From Roseiflexus castenholzii DSM 13941 (GTDB lineage Bacteria > Chloroflexota > Chloroflexia > Chloroflexales > Roseiflexaceae): 64,000 nt of DNA. Made by a program: the position numbers and the translations under genes. The notes beneath the pieces are model-generated. The model did no database searches. It was not told where the DNA came from and was given only the letters and a program-made list of their open reading frames with translations. Shown here one piece after another: positions 17,758-26,864 of the stretch. Positions within the stretch are counted from its first letter, which is position 1; every line of letters begins with the position of its first letter. The stretch is taken from contig NC_009767.1 in NCBI RefSeq assembly GCF_000017805.1, positions 1,488,001-1,552,000 on the forward strand, in the 5' to 3' direction.

Positions 17758-20700
17758 CTACCCAACGAGCCAGGAATCGATGTCATCAAGGGCAGCGGCA
17801 ACAGTCAGCAACAGTTCGGCGCCGCCGATCAGCGCCAGCGCATCGGCTGCCCATCCGATGCACTGAAGGGTTTCCGTGCGCCCAAGCGGAGCGACGGTCA
17901 GAAATGCCTGACCCAGGAGACGATGCGCGCGTTGGACATCCTGCTGTTTAATGATGGCGTGCGCCGTGGCGACGAGCGCGCGCGCGCGCTCCAGCGGGCG
18001 CGGGATGAGTCGCGCCACTTCTTCGGCATCGTCGGGCAATCCGTGCGCGGCAAGCGCCTGCGCCGCAGCAAGCAGGTAGCGACTACGCACATCGGGAGGC
18101 AACACATCAGCGATACTGACGAAGGCGCGCGCGCGCGCGCCGGATTCGACCAGCGGTTGGGCAATCGCTGCCTGCGCGCGCGCGCGCTCAGTGGGGACAG
18201 CGATCTGCTCGGCGCGCGCATGAGCTGCCACTGCGGCGCCGGATCGCGCCCAGGCGATCGCCAGATCGGCTTCGAGCCGCGCCCGTGCTGCATCGTCGCT
18301 CATTTGCGCCGCCAACGCGAATGCCTCGCGGTGGCGCCCGTTCGCTGCCAGGATGCGCGCCAGTTCGTCGAGCGCCCAACCGCGTTCGTCCTCATCTGCA
18401 ATGGTCAGCGCCACGGTCTCAGCCGTTGTATAGTCGCCACGACGCGCCAGAGCGATGGCAGTGCGCGAATGGGCGCGATCTCGCTCTTCGCCTTCGGGCA
18501 GCAGCGCCGCCATGCGCATGCCGACCTCGAACTGCCCGCTGGCGGCTTCGGCTGCCGCCAGTGCCGCAATCACCGACGCTCGTTCCTCCCCTTCGACGGC
18601 GATTGCTGCGGTGGCAGCTTCATCGAGCGCCTGCGCCGCCACCGGCGGATGGGCGAGCGCCATGTCGATCAGGCAACGGGCGCGGGTTTCGTGGTCATCG
18701 ATCAGGCGTGCAACTTCGAGTGCCGTCTCCGGCGCCACCTGAACGATCAAAGCGCGCGCTACCTGCGCCAGCGCGCGGTCGCGCAACGCCGGGTTCGGCA
18801 GGAGCATCACCCGATCCGCGGCGCGCGGGTTGCCGCGCCGTGCAGCGTCGCACGCCAATTCGGCAGTGACCCATGCCACCGCTGTGGCGGTGCGCAGGGT
18901 GTCGAGCACCAGACTGGCGCGCTCGTAATCACCGGCGCGTGCGTGCGCTATCGCTACTTCTGCCATTGCCCAATCGTGATTTCCTGGATGCGCGATGGCA
19001 TACGCCACCTCTTCGGCGCGACTCAGCCGCCTATGCGCAATCAGCCAGCGCACGACTTCGGTTTCGATCATGCCACGCCGCTCGGCATGCACGATGCGCG
19101 TGGTAATGCCCAATGCCGTGTCCGGTGCATCGATGCCGATTGCCGCGCGCGCCAGCGCGACGAGGGTTTCTTCGTGCAGATCGCGCCATTGGCGGGTGGG
19201 ACCCGGCGCTTCGAGATCAAGCGCCTCCGAAAGCATCCGCATCGCCGGCGCGCGCATACGCAGCGCATAACATACTTCGCCAAGGTTGCGTAATGCCAGT
19301 GCTTTGTCACGTCCATCCGGCAACTGGTCGATCATTGCCCGGATGCGCTTCATCGTTGCTTCGCGCGGTTGCCCGTGATCAACGGCAGCGGCGAACACTT
19401 CGGCCGGCGCGCGGGGCGGCAGGCTGCGCGCCAGAAAGGCCAGCCCGCCGGTCAGTGCAGCGGCTCGCACCATCTGGAGCGCCGAGTCGTTCTCTACTGC
19501 CGCGCGCAGCGCCCACAATCCATCGACGGCGGCATCGCTCAATGTGCCGGTGCGCCGCTCCTGCGCTCGCACCCAGGCGCGCTGGACAACACGACTGATC
19601 GCCGCCTGCATTGTGGCGCCGCCAAGCGCGCTATGGCGAGCAAATTCATGGCTCAACGCCGCCTCGTCCTGCCAGCCCGGACGCTCTGGCGCGCCGTTCG
19701 ACCGGGTGAGAGTCAGTTCGACAAAACGCGCATGAGCAGATGCCAGTCTGTCACCCGACGTCGCTGTGATAAATGCGCGTGTTGCGCGGTGATAGAGCCG
19801 AATGCCCGCATCGGTACGCTCAATGAGCGACCCCCAACGCCGCACCAACCGTTGGATGGTCCCTTCGTCGCATCCGGTCAGTGTTGCCGCCAACGATACC
19901 GGCAACGGATCGCGTGAAGCGGTGAGGACGCATGCCAGCGCCTGCCCCTGCCCATCCAACCCTTCCCACCAGCGTTGGTGCAGATCGTTCAGTCCGCGCG
20001 GAAGGCGTTTCATATCGAGCGTCCGTCCTGCCAGCAACCCGATAACCAGCCGAAGGTAGAGCGGCGATCCCTGGCTGCGTGACGCCAGGAGCGTTGCCAG
20101 ACGACGATTCCCACTCAGGTGGAAAGCAACGTCTGCCAGCCACGCTTCATCCGCTTCCAGCGCCACGCGATCAACGAAATAGGCGCCAATCGCCGGTTGT
20201 TGCGTGTCCGGTGTTGCCGGTAGCACCACCACAACGCCAGGAGGAAGATCGACCGGCAGCGGAGGCGATACTGGCACGTCGGCGTCGCCCGGCATCCGCC
20301 CAACGACGACGACCAGCGGATCGTCGGTCGGTCGCTTCTCTGCCGCCTCTGCCAGCAGACGTTCGAGGGTCAGCGCGTCGCGTGAGGCGATAGGCGGAAC
20401 CAGCGGGATCGGCAGATCGGCGAGCGCCAGGATTTGGGCGCAGAGCGCCGCCAGACCGCCGCCAGCATCATCTTCGGGCAGCCAGAATGCCCAACGACGT
20501 GTGGCGGCAAGCCAGCAGATCAGGGCCGTTGCGCCGCTGCCATCGTGACAATCCAGCGCCACGACCCCTCCACCACAGTCGCGCACAGACTGTTCGAGCG
20601 CTGTGACCGTCGATGGACGCGGAATGAACGACGCGCAGCGCTCGGCGATACGCTGCATTTGCGCCTCCAGCGCACGCCCGGTCTGTTGGTAGAGATGTGG

Positions 20701-20766
20701 ATGCTCTGCCACTGCCGCGACCGCAGGCGGAAGGGAATCCGAAGGGAAGCGAGCAATTGGTGTCAT
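17758..20766 (-). CDS. STAND-like NTPase relative with alpha-solenoid C-terminus
   Basis: I do not recognise a named family for this 1002-residue protein. Residues about 60-300 look like the NTPase core of a STAND protein: CHDGSGATALICWLA sits where a P-loop would be (72-80), PLVVVVGRMPGD resembles a Walker B strand, and ASRSQGSPLYLRLVIGLL resembles the sensor region. The Walker A lysine is missing (GSGAT in place of GKT/S) and Walker B lacks the acidic pair, so nucleotide hydrolysis is doubtful. Residues about 470-1000 are Ala-rich helical-hairpin repeats (ALA.RGDY..A..VA..I.D...R..AL.ELA) of TPR type. It is likely a scaffold or sensor. Array 2 begins immediately behind its stop codon. Confidence 0.55.
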   Translation of the reverse strand: MTPIARFPSDSLPPAVAAVAEHPHLYQQTGRALEAQMQRIAERCASFIPRPSTVTALEQSVRDCGGGVVALDCHDGSGATALICWLAATRRWAFWLPEDDAGGGLAALCAQILALADLPIPLVPPIASRDALTLERLLAEAAEKRPTDDPLVVVVGRMPGDADVPVSPPLPVDLPPGVVVVLPATPDTQQPAIGAYFVDRVALEADEAWLADVAFHLSGNRRLATLLASRSQGSPLYLRLVIGLLAGRTLDMKRLPRGLNDLHQRWWEGLDGQGQALACVLTASRDPLPVSLAATLTGCDEGTIQRLVRRWGSLIERTDAGIRLYHRATRAFITATSGDRLASAHARFVELTLTRSNGAPERPGWQDEAALSHEFARHSALGGATMQAAISRVVQRAWVRAQERRTGTLSDAAVDGLWALRAAVENDSALQMVRAAALTGGLAFLARSLPPRAPAEVFAAAVDHGQPREATMKRIRAMIDQLPDGRDKALALRNLGEVCYALRMRAPAMRMLSEALDLEAPGPTRQWRDLHEETLVALARAAIGIDAPDTALGITTRIVHAERRGMIETEVVRWLIAHRRLSRAEEVAYAIAHPGNHDWAMAEVAIAHARAGDYERASLVLDTLRTATAVAWVTAELACDAARRGNPRAADRVMLLPNPALRDRALAQVARALIVQVAPETALEVARLIDDHETRARCLIDMALAHPPVAAQALDEAATAAIAVEGEERASVIAALAAAEAASGQFEVGMRMAALLPEGEERDRAHSRTAIALARRGDYTTAETVALTIADEDERGWALDELARILAANGRHREAFALAAQMSDDAARARLEADLAIAWARSGAAVAAHARAEQIAVPTERARAQAAIAQPLVESGARARAFVSIADVLPPDVRSRYLLAAAQALAAHGLPDDAEEVARLIPRPLERARALVATAHAIIKQQDVQRAHRLLGQAFLTVAPLGRTETLQCIGWAADALALIGGAELLLTVAAALDDIDSWLVG

Positions 20767-20802
20767 AGAACGCAGGATTGACGACCGTCAGGGGAGGTCT
20801 TA

Positions 20803-20950
20803 TACCAATGACCTGTGACCATCCGGCATGGTCACCCCGAGCAGCGCGAGGGGTCGTGCGCGACCCGCGCAGATTCCGCGCTGCGTTTACCCTGAGCGAA
20901 GCGAAGGGTTCGGAATGACCAGCATGCGGCATCGTCAATCGTCATTGGTC
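20803..20950. mobile_element. Family 1 MITE, copy 2 (148 bp)
   Basis: Left end TACCAATGAC, right end complementary (GTCATTGGTC, one mismatch), flanked by TTA on both sides (20800-20802 and 20951-20953). It lies between the starts or ends of two minus-strand genes and carries the family's GC-rich palindromic interior. Confidence 0.75.
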
Positions 20951-20989
20951 TTAGACCTGCCCCAACGAGTTCAGCCTCGTATTAGTCAT

Positions 20990-21763
20990 CTATAGTTTCT
21001 TCTGAACCGGCGGCAACGAATACGACGCAAACTCCCGTCCAATGTCAACCTCGCCGGTGAACCCTGCTGCGCGCGTTTCGGCAATGGCGCGGTCGGCGCT
21101 CATTGTCCAGCGCGGGCTGTAATGGACGAGGACCAGGCGCGCAACGCCGGCCGCGGCTGCAACTTCACCCGCCTGATACGGCGACGTATGACCTGGAAAC
21201 GGTTCTGGCGTCGTCGCTTCGTGGATCAAGACGGCAGCGCCGCGCGCCAGGTCGCGCACTGCATCGCATGGCTCAGTATCGGCGGAGTAGACCAGCGCGC
21301 GCCGATTGTCGCTGTCGAAGCGCAACGCGAGGCATGGGCGCGAATGAACGGTCGGCGCCGTATGAATGTGATACAGTGCGCCATCGAGCGTAATCTCATC
21401 ACCTGCCTCGACCGGAATCCACTCGATATCTGGCTGATACGTCTCAAGGTTGAACGCTTCGAGAATGCGCTGTGCTGCTGTAAGCGTCGGCGCATTGCCG
21501 TAGATCGGGAGACGCCGATCATACCCCGCAAGTTTCAGCGAAAAGAGTAATCCAGGCAAACCGTTCAGATGGTCGGCGTGAGAATGGGTCAGTATCATCG
21601 CCCGCAGATCGCGCGGATTCACGCCGGCGCGCAACAATCGCTGATACGTACTGCCCCCAGCATCGATCAGCACCAGACCATCCGGCGCTTCCCATACCAT
21701 GTGCGTATAATCGCGGTCGGCATCAGGCACTGCCGTTCCGACGCCCAATAAAATCATGCGCAT
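20990..21763 (-). CDS. MBL-fold metallohydrolase, RNase Z-like
   Basis: The 257-residue protein starts MRMILLGVGTAVPDADRDY. The metal motif THSHADHLNG is present, with further ligands likely in VHSRP, SADTEP and LVHYSPRW. The arrangement resembles RNase Z/ElaC-like or other small MBL hydrolases, but the exosite arm of true RNase Z is not obvious, so tRNA processing should not be assumed. The ATG at 21763 was chosen because GGGAG lies ten bases upstream; an in-frame ATG ten codons earlier lacks such a site. Confidence 0.75.
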   Translation of the reverse strand: MRMILLGVGTAVPDADRDYTHMVWEAPDGLVLIDAGGSTYQRLLRAGVNPRDLRAMILTHSHADHLNGLPGLLFSLKLAGYDRRLPIYGNAPTLTAAQRILEAFNLETYQPDIEWIPVEAGDEITLDGALYHIHTAPTVHSRPCLALRFDSDNRRALVYSADTEPCDAVRDLARGAAVLIHEATTPEPFPGHTSPYQAGEVAAAAGVARLVLVHYSPRWTMSADRAIAETRAAGFTGEVDIGREFASYSLPPVQKKL

Positions 21764-21939
21764 AACAAGGTTCTCCCTGCGCTCAATGCTCATTTGTCGT
21801 CTCTATTGTATCAGAGTCGTCACGATACCTGCATTCTGGCGGCATTCGAGAAGTGCTATACTTCATCAAACGCGCACCGGGAGCGACATTGTCTACAGCG
21901 CAGAGGCAGCGTACAGCGTCGTATTCGTTTATCCAATCA

Positions 21940-22087
21940 TGCCAATGACCTGTGAACATCCGGCATGGTCACCCCGAGCAGCGCGAGGGGTCGTGCGCGA
22001 CCCGCTCAGATTCCTCGCTGCGTTTACCCTGAGCGAAGCGCAGGGCTCGGAATGACACGCATGCGGCATCGTCAATCGTCATTGGTA
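21940..22087. mobile_element. Family 1 MITE, copy 3 (148 bp)
   Basis: Left end TGCCAATGAC (one change from consensus) and right end GTCATTGGTA. It is flanked by TCA on both sides (21937-21939 and 22088-22090), which shows that the target is TNA, not only TTA. It lies 43 bases upstream of the diguanylate cyclase start and could have displaced its promoter. Confidence 0.75.
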
Positions 22088-22130
22088 TCACACGCCGAAC
22101 AGTCGTTCGTTCTCAGCCCGGAGGCAAGCC

Positions 22131-23108
22131 ATGGATGACGCCTTTTACAAACAACTGCTCGATGAGATGCACGACGGGGTGTATTTTGTTGATCGCCATC
22201 GTCGGATTCTGTACTGGAACCGGGGCGCCGAACGCCTCTCCGGGTACAGTGCCGATGAGGTGATCGGACGCTTCTGTGGCGACAATCTGCTCCGCCATGT
22301 CGATGAATGTGGACGGCGGTTATGCACCGGCATGTGTCCGCTTGCCGCAACCATCCGCGACGGTCAGCCGCGTCAGGCGGAGGTGATCATGCATCACAAA
22401 CAGGGGCACCGTGTGCCGGTGCTGGTGCGTGTGGCGCCGATTCGGGATAAGAGCGATGCCATTGTCGGCGCTGTCGAAGTCTTCAGCGACAACACTTATC
22501 AGAAAGCAGCGCTCGAAGAAATTGAACGCCTGCGCGAACTGGCGTTGCTCGATCCACTGACCGGTATCGGCAATCGGCGCTTCATCGAAAGCAACACCCA
22601 TAGTCGGCTCGAAGAGTTGCGGCGCTATGGCTGGCCCTTTGGGGTCATTCTGGCTGATATTGACCATTTCAAAGCGATCAACGACACCTTCGGGCATCTG
22701 GTTGGCGACGATGTGTTGAAAATGGTCGCGCACACCCTGGCGCACAATGTGCGCGCCTTCGACGCAGTAGGGCGATGGGGCGGTGAGGAATTTGCCATCG
22801 TCGCCCAGAATGTCAGCGCCGGTATGCTGCTCGTCCTCGCCGAACGCCTGCGCGCGCTGGTCGAACAATCCACCCTATTCATCGGCGCCAGGAATGTCCA
22901 CGTGACTATTTCGCTCGGTGCGGCGATCGCGCATCCGGATGACACGCCGCTCGGTCTTCTTGATCGCGCGGATCATCTTCTGTACCAGAGCAAACAGAAC
23001 GGACGCAACTGCGTTTCGTCGGAGGCGGCGCCGTCGTCCGTCGTTGGGGCGCAAAAAGATGTGGCGCGCATGGCGCCGACGGCGCACAAAGAGGTGTGTT
23101 CACGCTGA
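22131..23108 (+). CDS. PAS-GGDEF diguanylate cyclase
   Basis: The 325-residue protein joins an N-terminal PAS domain (about 5-120, DGVYFVDRHRRILYWNRGAERLSGY) to a GGDEF domain (about 150-305). The active site reads GGEEF and is preceded by RAFD with five residues between, a complete allosteric I-site, so product inhibition by cyclic di-GMP is expected. DPLTGIGNRRF and DIDHFKAINDTFGH complete the metal and substrate sites. The PAS domain contains CGRRLCTGMCPLA, a cysteine cluster (three Cys) that could bind a cofactor or sense redox state. The ribosome site GGAGG lies seven bases upstream. No partner phosphodiesterase is adjacent. Confidence 0.88.
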   Translation: MDDAFYKQLLDEMHDGVYFVDRHRRILYWNRGAERLSGYSADEVIGRFCGDNLLRHVDECGRRLCTGMCPLAATIRDGQPRQAEVIMHHKQGHRVPVLVRVAPIRDKSDAIVGAVEVFSDNTYQKAALEEIERLRELALLDPLTGIGNRRFIESNTHSRLEELRRYGWPFGVILADIDHFKAINDTFGHLVGDDVLKMVAHTLAHNVRAFDAVGRWGGEEFAIVAQNVSAGMLLVLAERLRALVEQSTLFIGARNVHVTISLGAAIAHPDDTPLGLLDRADHLLYQSKQNGRNCVSSEAAPSSVVGAQKDVARMAPTAHKEVCSR

Positions 23109-23675
23109 AACCATTTGTGCAGTTCCCAAAGAGACCGGCGTCGGCACTGCTCTGGACATCGCATCTGACACTGCGGGATGCGCAACGCAACGCGCTGGCG
23201 CAGCGGTCAAAGCAGGCGCCCAACGCCTTTTGGTCCTTGCTCTCTGTGCTTGGCGGGTTGCCCGGGTGTGCGTCGGTTTCGCTCTCATCTCCTGCCTTCC
23301 CTGCTGCGGGAGGAACAACGGTCTCCCTTCCGGTGGAAGGAGACGTGGGAGGGGGGCAGGATTCGGCCTGATAATGAGAGAAAAACCCTGATCGGTAGCG
23401 CCGGACATTCGTATGCACCGCGCGACATGGCGCGGCATGGATCGATGAGCCGGTCTATTCCCTACCGGTTTGTTCTAAGGGCGGACCGAACACCCGCGCG
23501 CACACCGGCACGCCCACCGTGGGACGGACCCGCGCGCGTGGTGCCGGTCTACCCGCTCCCGCGCGCGGGAGCGGAGCGGGGGGTGAGGGGAAAACGCCAT
23601 GCATGCCCGCTATGCTCATGCGTGCTATCCGCCCTTGAAATCGGTTCGCAAGGGGATGCCCTGTGAGGAGCACAC
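23109..23675. other. Intergenic region with a dispersed GC-rich repeat
   Basis: No credible gene was found in 567 bases. Bases about 23515-23640 (GGGACGGACCCGCGCGC ... GCGCGGGAGCGGAGCGGG ... GCATGCCCGC) repeat with variation at 44560-44715, 47085-47170 and 47278-47365. The first 400 bases show no recognised features. Confidence 0.5.
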
Positions 23676-24863
23676 ATGCCACGTGTCATCTACTTCGACT
23701 GTTTTTCCGGCATCAGCGGCGATATGGCGCTTGGCGCATTGCTGGACGCCGGATTGTCGCTTGATGCGCTTCGTGAGGCGTTGCGGCGCCTCAATGTCGA
23801 TGGATGGGACCTGAACGCCATGCGCGAGGTGCGCGGTCCACTCGCCGGCACGCGCGCCCACGTCATTGCGCCAGAGGGTCATGTCCATCGCACCCTCGAC
23901 GACATCCGTGCCATCATCAGCACTTCATCCCTACCGGCGGCGGTGATCGAACGCAGCATGCGCATCTTCGCCATCCTCGCCGAAGCGGAAGCACAGGTGC
24001 ATGGCACAACCGTCGATCGCATCCATTTCCACGAAGTTGGTGCGCTCGACGCGATTGTGGACATCGTTGGCGTCGCAGCCGGTCTTGATCTGCTTGGCGT
24101 CGAGCAGGTCTTTGCTTCACCGTTGCCGCTTGGCGCCGGATGGGTCCGCAGCGCACACGGTCCCCTGCCCATTCCCTCCCCCGCCACGCTTGCGATCCTG
24201 GCGTCGGTTGGCGCGCCAATCACTCCTGATGAAACGCCGTTCGAGTTGACAACGCCGACCGGCGCGGCGATCCTGGCAGCGTTGGCGACCTTTCGCCGTC
24301 CGTCAATGCGTCTGTGCGCCATCGGCTATGGCTTCGGCGCGCGCCAGATGGAACGCCCGAACGCGCTGCGCGTCTGGCTTGGTGATCCTGATGAGGAGGA
24401 AGACGCCTCCCGGCAGCGCGGTCTGGTGCTGCTGGAAACGAATATCGACGATCAGCCAGCGGAACAGATTGCGTATGCGACAGATGTTCTGCGTGCCGCC
24501 GGCGCGCTCGATGTCTGGTGTACGCCAATCCTGATGAAGAAGGGGCGTCCTGGCGTTCAACTCTCCGCGCTTGTCACCGCCGACCTGGAAGACACGGCGG
24601 TGAGCCTGCTCATGTGCGAAACGACAACCTTGGGGGTGCGGCGGCGTACCGTTGAGCGCCACGTATGCGACCGTGACATCGTTGAGATTGCGACCCCGTT
24701 GGGCGTGGCGCGAGTCAAACGGAAACGGTGGCGCGGCGAACTGATCGGCGCCGCGCCGGAGTACGAAGACTGCGCCCGGATCGCGCGCGAGCACGGCGTG
24801 CCGTTGGCAGCAGTGTATCAGATGGTGATGGGGCGGTTGGAGAATGGAGCGACGAAGTGTTGA
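23676..24863 (+). CDS. larC: LarC-type nickel-pincer cofactor / nickel insertion protein
   Basis: LarC is the CTP-dependent cyclometallase that inserts nickel into the pincer cofactor of lactate racemase and related enzymes. The 395-residue protein has the family start YFDCFSGISGDMALGALLDAG, the HFHEVGALDAIVDIVG motif, PLPIPSPATLAIL, the ELTTPTGAAIL region, and the C-terminal ETNIDDQPAEQIAYA and TPILMKKGRPG motifs. It is one continuous frame, unlike the lactobacillal gene, which needs a programmed frameshift. A strong GAGGAG site precedes the ATG. No larA, larB or larE is in the window. Confidence 0.9.
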   Translation: MPRVIYFDCFSGISGDMALGALLDAGLSLDALREALRRLNVDGWDLNAMREVRGPLAGTRAHVIAPEGHVHRTLDDIRAIISTSSLPAAVIERSMRIFAILAEAEAQVHGTTVDRIHFHEVGALDAIVDIVGVAAGLDLLGVEQVFASPLPLGAGWVRSAHGPLPIPSPATLAILASVGAPITPDETPFELTTPTGAAILAALATFRRPSMRLCAIGYGFGARQMERPNALRVWLGDPDEEEDASRQRGLVLLETNIDDQPAEQIAYATDVLRAAGALDVWCTPILMKKGRPGVQLSALVTADLEDTAVSLLMCETTTLGVRRRTVERHVCDRDIVEIATPLGVARVKRKRWRGELIGAAPEYEDCARIAREHGVPLAAVYQMVMGRLENGATKC

Positions 24864-24878
24864 GGTCGCACCGGGACC

Positions 24879-25333
24879 TTATCTGCGCAGCCGGGTTTCT
24901 ATCTGGAAATCCGCAGCAAACGGATTCACGAAACGAACTCCTTCTGTGATCTGTTCCGGGTTGAAATCCTTGCTAAGACAACGGAGATCTGGTTCAGGCG
25001 GGCAGTAGCCCAGATCTGAGCGTTCCAAAAGCTGAACCGGTGATCACGTACCCCACGCGCAGCTTCCAGAACGATCATACCCGTTATCTCCAAGATGGTC
25101 CAACTCTGGAGATAGTTGGTGATTCCGATCACAGGCATCCGGTACAGGAAGGGGAGTGGCGATCTTCGCGTTACGGCAACAAAGAACTCAGAAAACACCT
25201 GCGTGCTGAACACGCCAGCGTTGCTCATGGAGAGACGGTCCAGAACTTCGAAGGCGCGTTGTTGTCGTTCAGGATCGGAGCGATCATAAGCATAGACCAG
25301 AACATTCGTGTCCACCAGCACTCTGGCGCTCAT
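24879..25333 (-). pseudogene. VapC-type PIN toxin, frameshifted
   Basis: The intact frame gives 135 residues (stop at 24926): DTNVLVYAYD with Asp8, FSEFF with Glu49, then SFWNAQIWATARLNQISVVL. There the frame leaves the family pattern. Adding one base near 24975 restores the canonical PIN end LSKDFNPEQITEGVRFVNPF and runs to a stop at 24879. So one base appears lost. The third acidic position is also changed (Asn104 where WDA is usual). With two of four metal-site acids missing the toxin should be inactive. The ATG lies inside the 3' end of the antitoxin gene, overlapping it by 50 bases. A sequencing error could explain the shift but not the Asn. Confidence 0.75.
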
Positions 25334-25556
25334 GCAGTTCCTCCCGTCGCCAGATGCTCCTGCCAGGCGCAGGACCGTGTTCCATCAAACGCGGGATAAA
25401 CGCGCTCTCCTTCTCCCAGGCTGCCAGATCGCGCCGGGGAACAAGCGATAGATGAACATGCTGCTCAATGGCTCGACGGATGATCTCGGCTTCGGTCAAT
25501 CCTTGCTCTTGTGCCCGTTGTTTGAGAAGCATCTCTTGATGAGGCTCAAGGTACAC
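25284..25556 (-). CDS. Ribbon-helix-helix antitoxin (CopG/VapB type)
   Basis: From the GTG at 25556 the protein has 90 residues: YLEPHQEMLLKQRAQEQGLTEAEIIRRAIEQHV is a ribbon-helix-helix DNA-binding fold, followed by a toxin-binding tail. The frame reaches upstream through KVRKQ, and AAGGAGG lies at 25588-25582, but no ATG stands behind it (ATA is found where ATG would fit), so the native start may be lost. It precedes the broken vapC, the standard antitoxin-first order. It may be a surviving orphan. Confidence 0.6.
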   Translation of the reverse strand: MYLEPHQEMLLKQRAQEQGLTEAEIIRRAIEQHVHLSLVPRRDLAAWEKESAFIPRLMEHGPAPGRSIWRREELHERQSAGGHECSGLCL

Positions 25557-25739
25557 CTGTTTACGAACTTTCGTCGCTATGCCTCCTTCGTGCTGCCATT
25601 CCTAATCCCATACATACATCACATGATACATCATCGTAGTCACGCAAGGCGCCCTCCAGGCGTTCACGTCCTTGCTCGGCGACCCACTCCAGGAACAAGA
25701 GATCAACGGGACCTGCGGCAATCACCCGCCCGCGATGCG

Positions 25740-25958
25740 TCATAACCCCGGCGCTGTGCGGGCATTGATCACCGGTGGCGCGATCAACAGCCGCACCCTC
25801 CCATCCGCCAGTCGGGAGCGTCTGGCGCCGCCGTACTCGCTGCTGCGCGCCCAGAAGCCAGCCCACGACGGCAGAACGATCTCGCTTGCCCAGAAGTAAT
25901 CCTCCCAGGTCAACCGCGGGAATGGCGGATAGTCAAGAGTCCCTGGCAGCACGATCAC
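25740..25958 (-). CDS. Hypothetical protein fragment
   Basis: This 72-residue frame (MIVLPGTLDYPPFPRLTWEDYFWASEIVLPSWAGF...) has protein-like composition but no family I can name. It stops at NARTAPGL. A protein-like stretch in another frame (VDLLFLEWVAEQGRERLEGALRDYDDV, about 25630-25740) continues downstream, so this may be a decayed, frameshifted gene. It lies in a stretch of disrupted accessory genes. Confidence 0.3.
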   Translation of the reverse strand: MIVLPGTLDYPPFPRLTWEDYFWASEIVLPSWAGFWARSSEYGGARRSRLADGRVRLLIAPPVINARTAPGL

Positions 25959-26042
25959 CTCAACGTTTTTTGAACGGCATCAGCCGCAGAAGAGCGCCTG
26001 GCAGACGTGTGATTACGAACGATTGCCTTGGCGTCCTGGGCG

Positions 26043-26276
26043 TTATGGGTCGTAGCGTCGGCGTCCTTCTCGAATACTGATAAGAATCTCATCGCGGTCA
26101 ATTGCCTGGGCGGGCGTAATCCCGGCAATGTCGAGCGGCGATGTGGTCGGCTGTTCTGGCATCACCACGAAACTCTGTCCGTCACGACGCTGGATGCGAA
26201 CCGCCCCATCGCGTCGAGCTTGTTCGAGAAGCGCTGCGAAGTTTTGTCGCGCCTCTGAATAGGTGTAGCTTTTCAT
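26043..26276 (-). CDS. Phd/YefM-type antitoxin
   Basis: The 77-residue protein has the antitoxin fold start MKSYTYSEARQNFAALLEQARRDGAVRIQRRDGQSFVVM. This is the usual DNA-binding dimer unit, followed by an Arg-rich tail that would bind the toxin. Its ATG overlaps the toxin stop by four bases (ATGA), so translation is coupled. It is the second gene of the pair, the reverse of the usual order for this toxin class. Confidence 0.8.
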   Translation of the reverse strand: MKSYTYSEARQNFAALLEQARRDGAVRIQRRDGQSFVVMPEQPTTSPLDIAGITPAQAIDRDEILISIREGRRRYDP

Positions 26277-26671
26277 GGGAGAACCTCCAGAGTTGTTACG
26301 CCAGCCGCCTCCGCTGCCGACTTGAGACCATTATCAATCGTGATGAGCGGTGCAGAGTGGATGCGAGCGCACGAAATCATATAGGCATCATAAGCGTAGA
26401 TGGAAAATTGTGCGACCAGCGTCATCGCATCGTCGAGCGATACGTCAAGCAATCGAACGGGAATCTTACGATATTCGACGACTGCCTGGCGCACTTCGTC
26501 GAGTGTTAATCGTTTGCGCTTGAGCATAGCGGAGAACGCATTGCCAATCTCCCAGTGCAATGACGCTGGCGCAATCAATTCGGCCCCGACGGTGAGCCGA
26601 ATAAGAGCGGATTTGCCCGGCTCATTCAGCACGACGGCGAGAATCACAGATGTATCAACGACGATAACCAT
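26273..26671 (-). CDS. PIN-domain toxin (VapC-like)
   Basis: This is a 132-residue PIN ribonuclease. The four acidic metal ligands are present: Asp6 (VVDTSVILAV), Glu41 (HWEIGNAF), Asp95 (YAYDAYM) and Asp113 (ITIDNGL). It should cleave RNA, probably tRNA or rRNA, when freed from the antitoxin. I chose the ATG at 26671 because AAGGA precedes it and the fold starts there; the frame is open 30 codons further up without PIN features. A perfect 14-base palindrome lies 16 bases upstream. Confidence 0.85.
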   Translation of the reverse strand: MVIVVDTSVILAVVLNEPGKSALIRLTVGAELIAPASLHWEIGNAFSAMLKRKRLTLDEVRQAVVEYRKIPVRLLDVSLDDAMTLVAQFSIYAYDAYMISCARIHSAPLITIDNGLKSAAEAAGVTTLEVLP

Positions 26672-26686
26672 ACGTCCTTGACTACA

Positions 26687-26700
26687 TGTACAATTGTACA
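26687..26700. promoter_or_regulatory. Palindrome upstream of the toxin-antitoxin pair
   Basis: TGTACAATTGTACA is a perfect inverted repeat just ahead of the toxin ribosome site. Its position suits an operator bound by the Phd-type antitoxin or the complex, for autoregulation. Binding is inferred. Confidence 0.5.
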
Positions 26701-26864
26701 ATAGTATACCTGGTAGCGAACTCGTTGGCAAGCAGACACAGTGAGGAAAGAGGGTTCTCAATCCCTATGCAGCCACGCTGCTCAACTGCGTGACGTTTGA
26801 CAGCACATAAGTTTCATTCTACAATCTGGCTCAACAGGATAATAGAGCCAATCGAGGAGGCGAG

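Noticed and set aside
17164..19293. A 709-codon plus-strand frame
   Set aside because: Half is array 2 and half is antisense to the 1002-residue gene.
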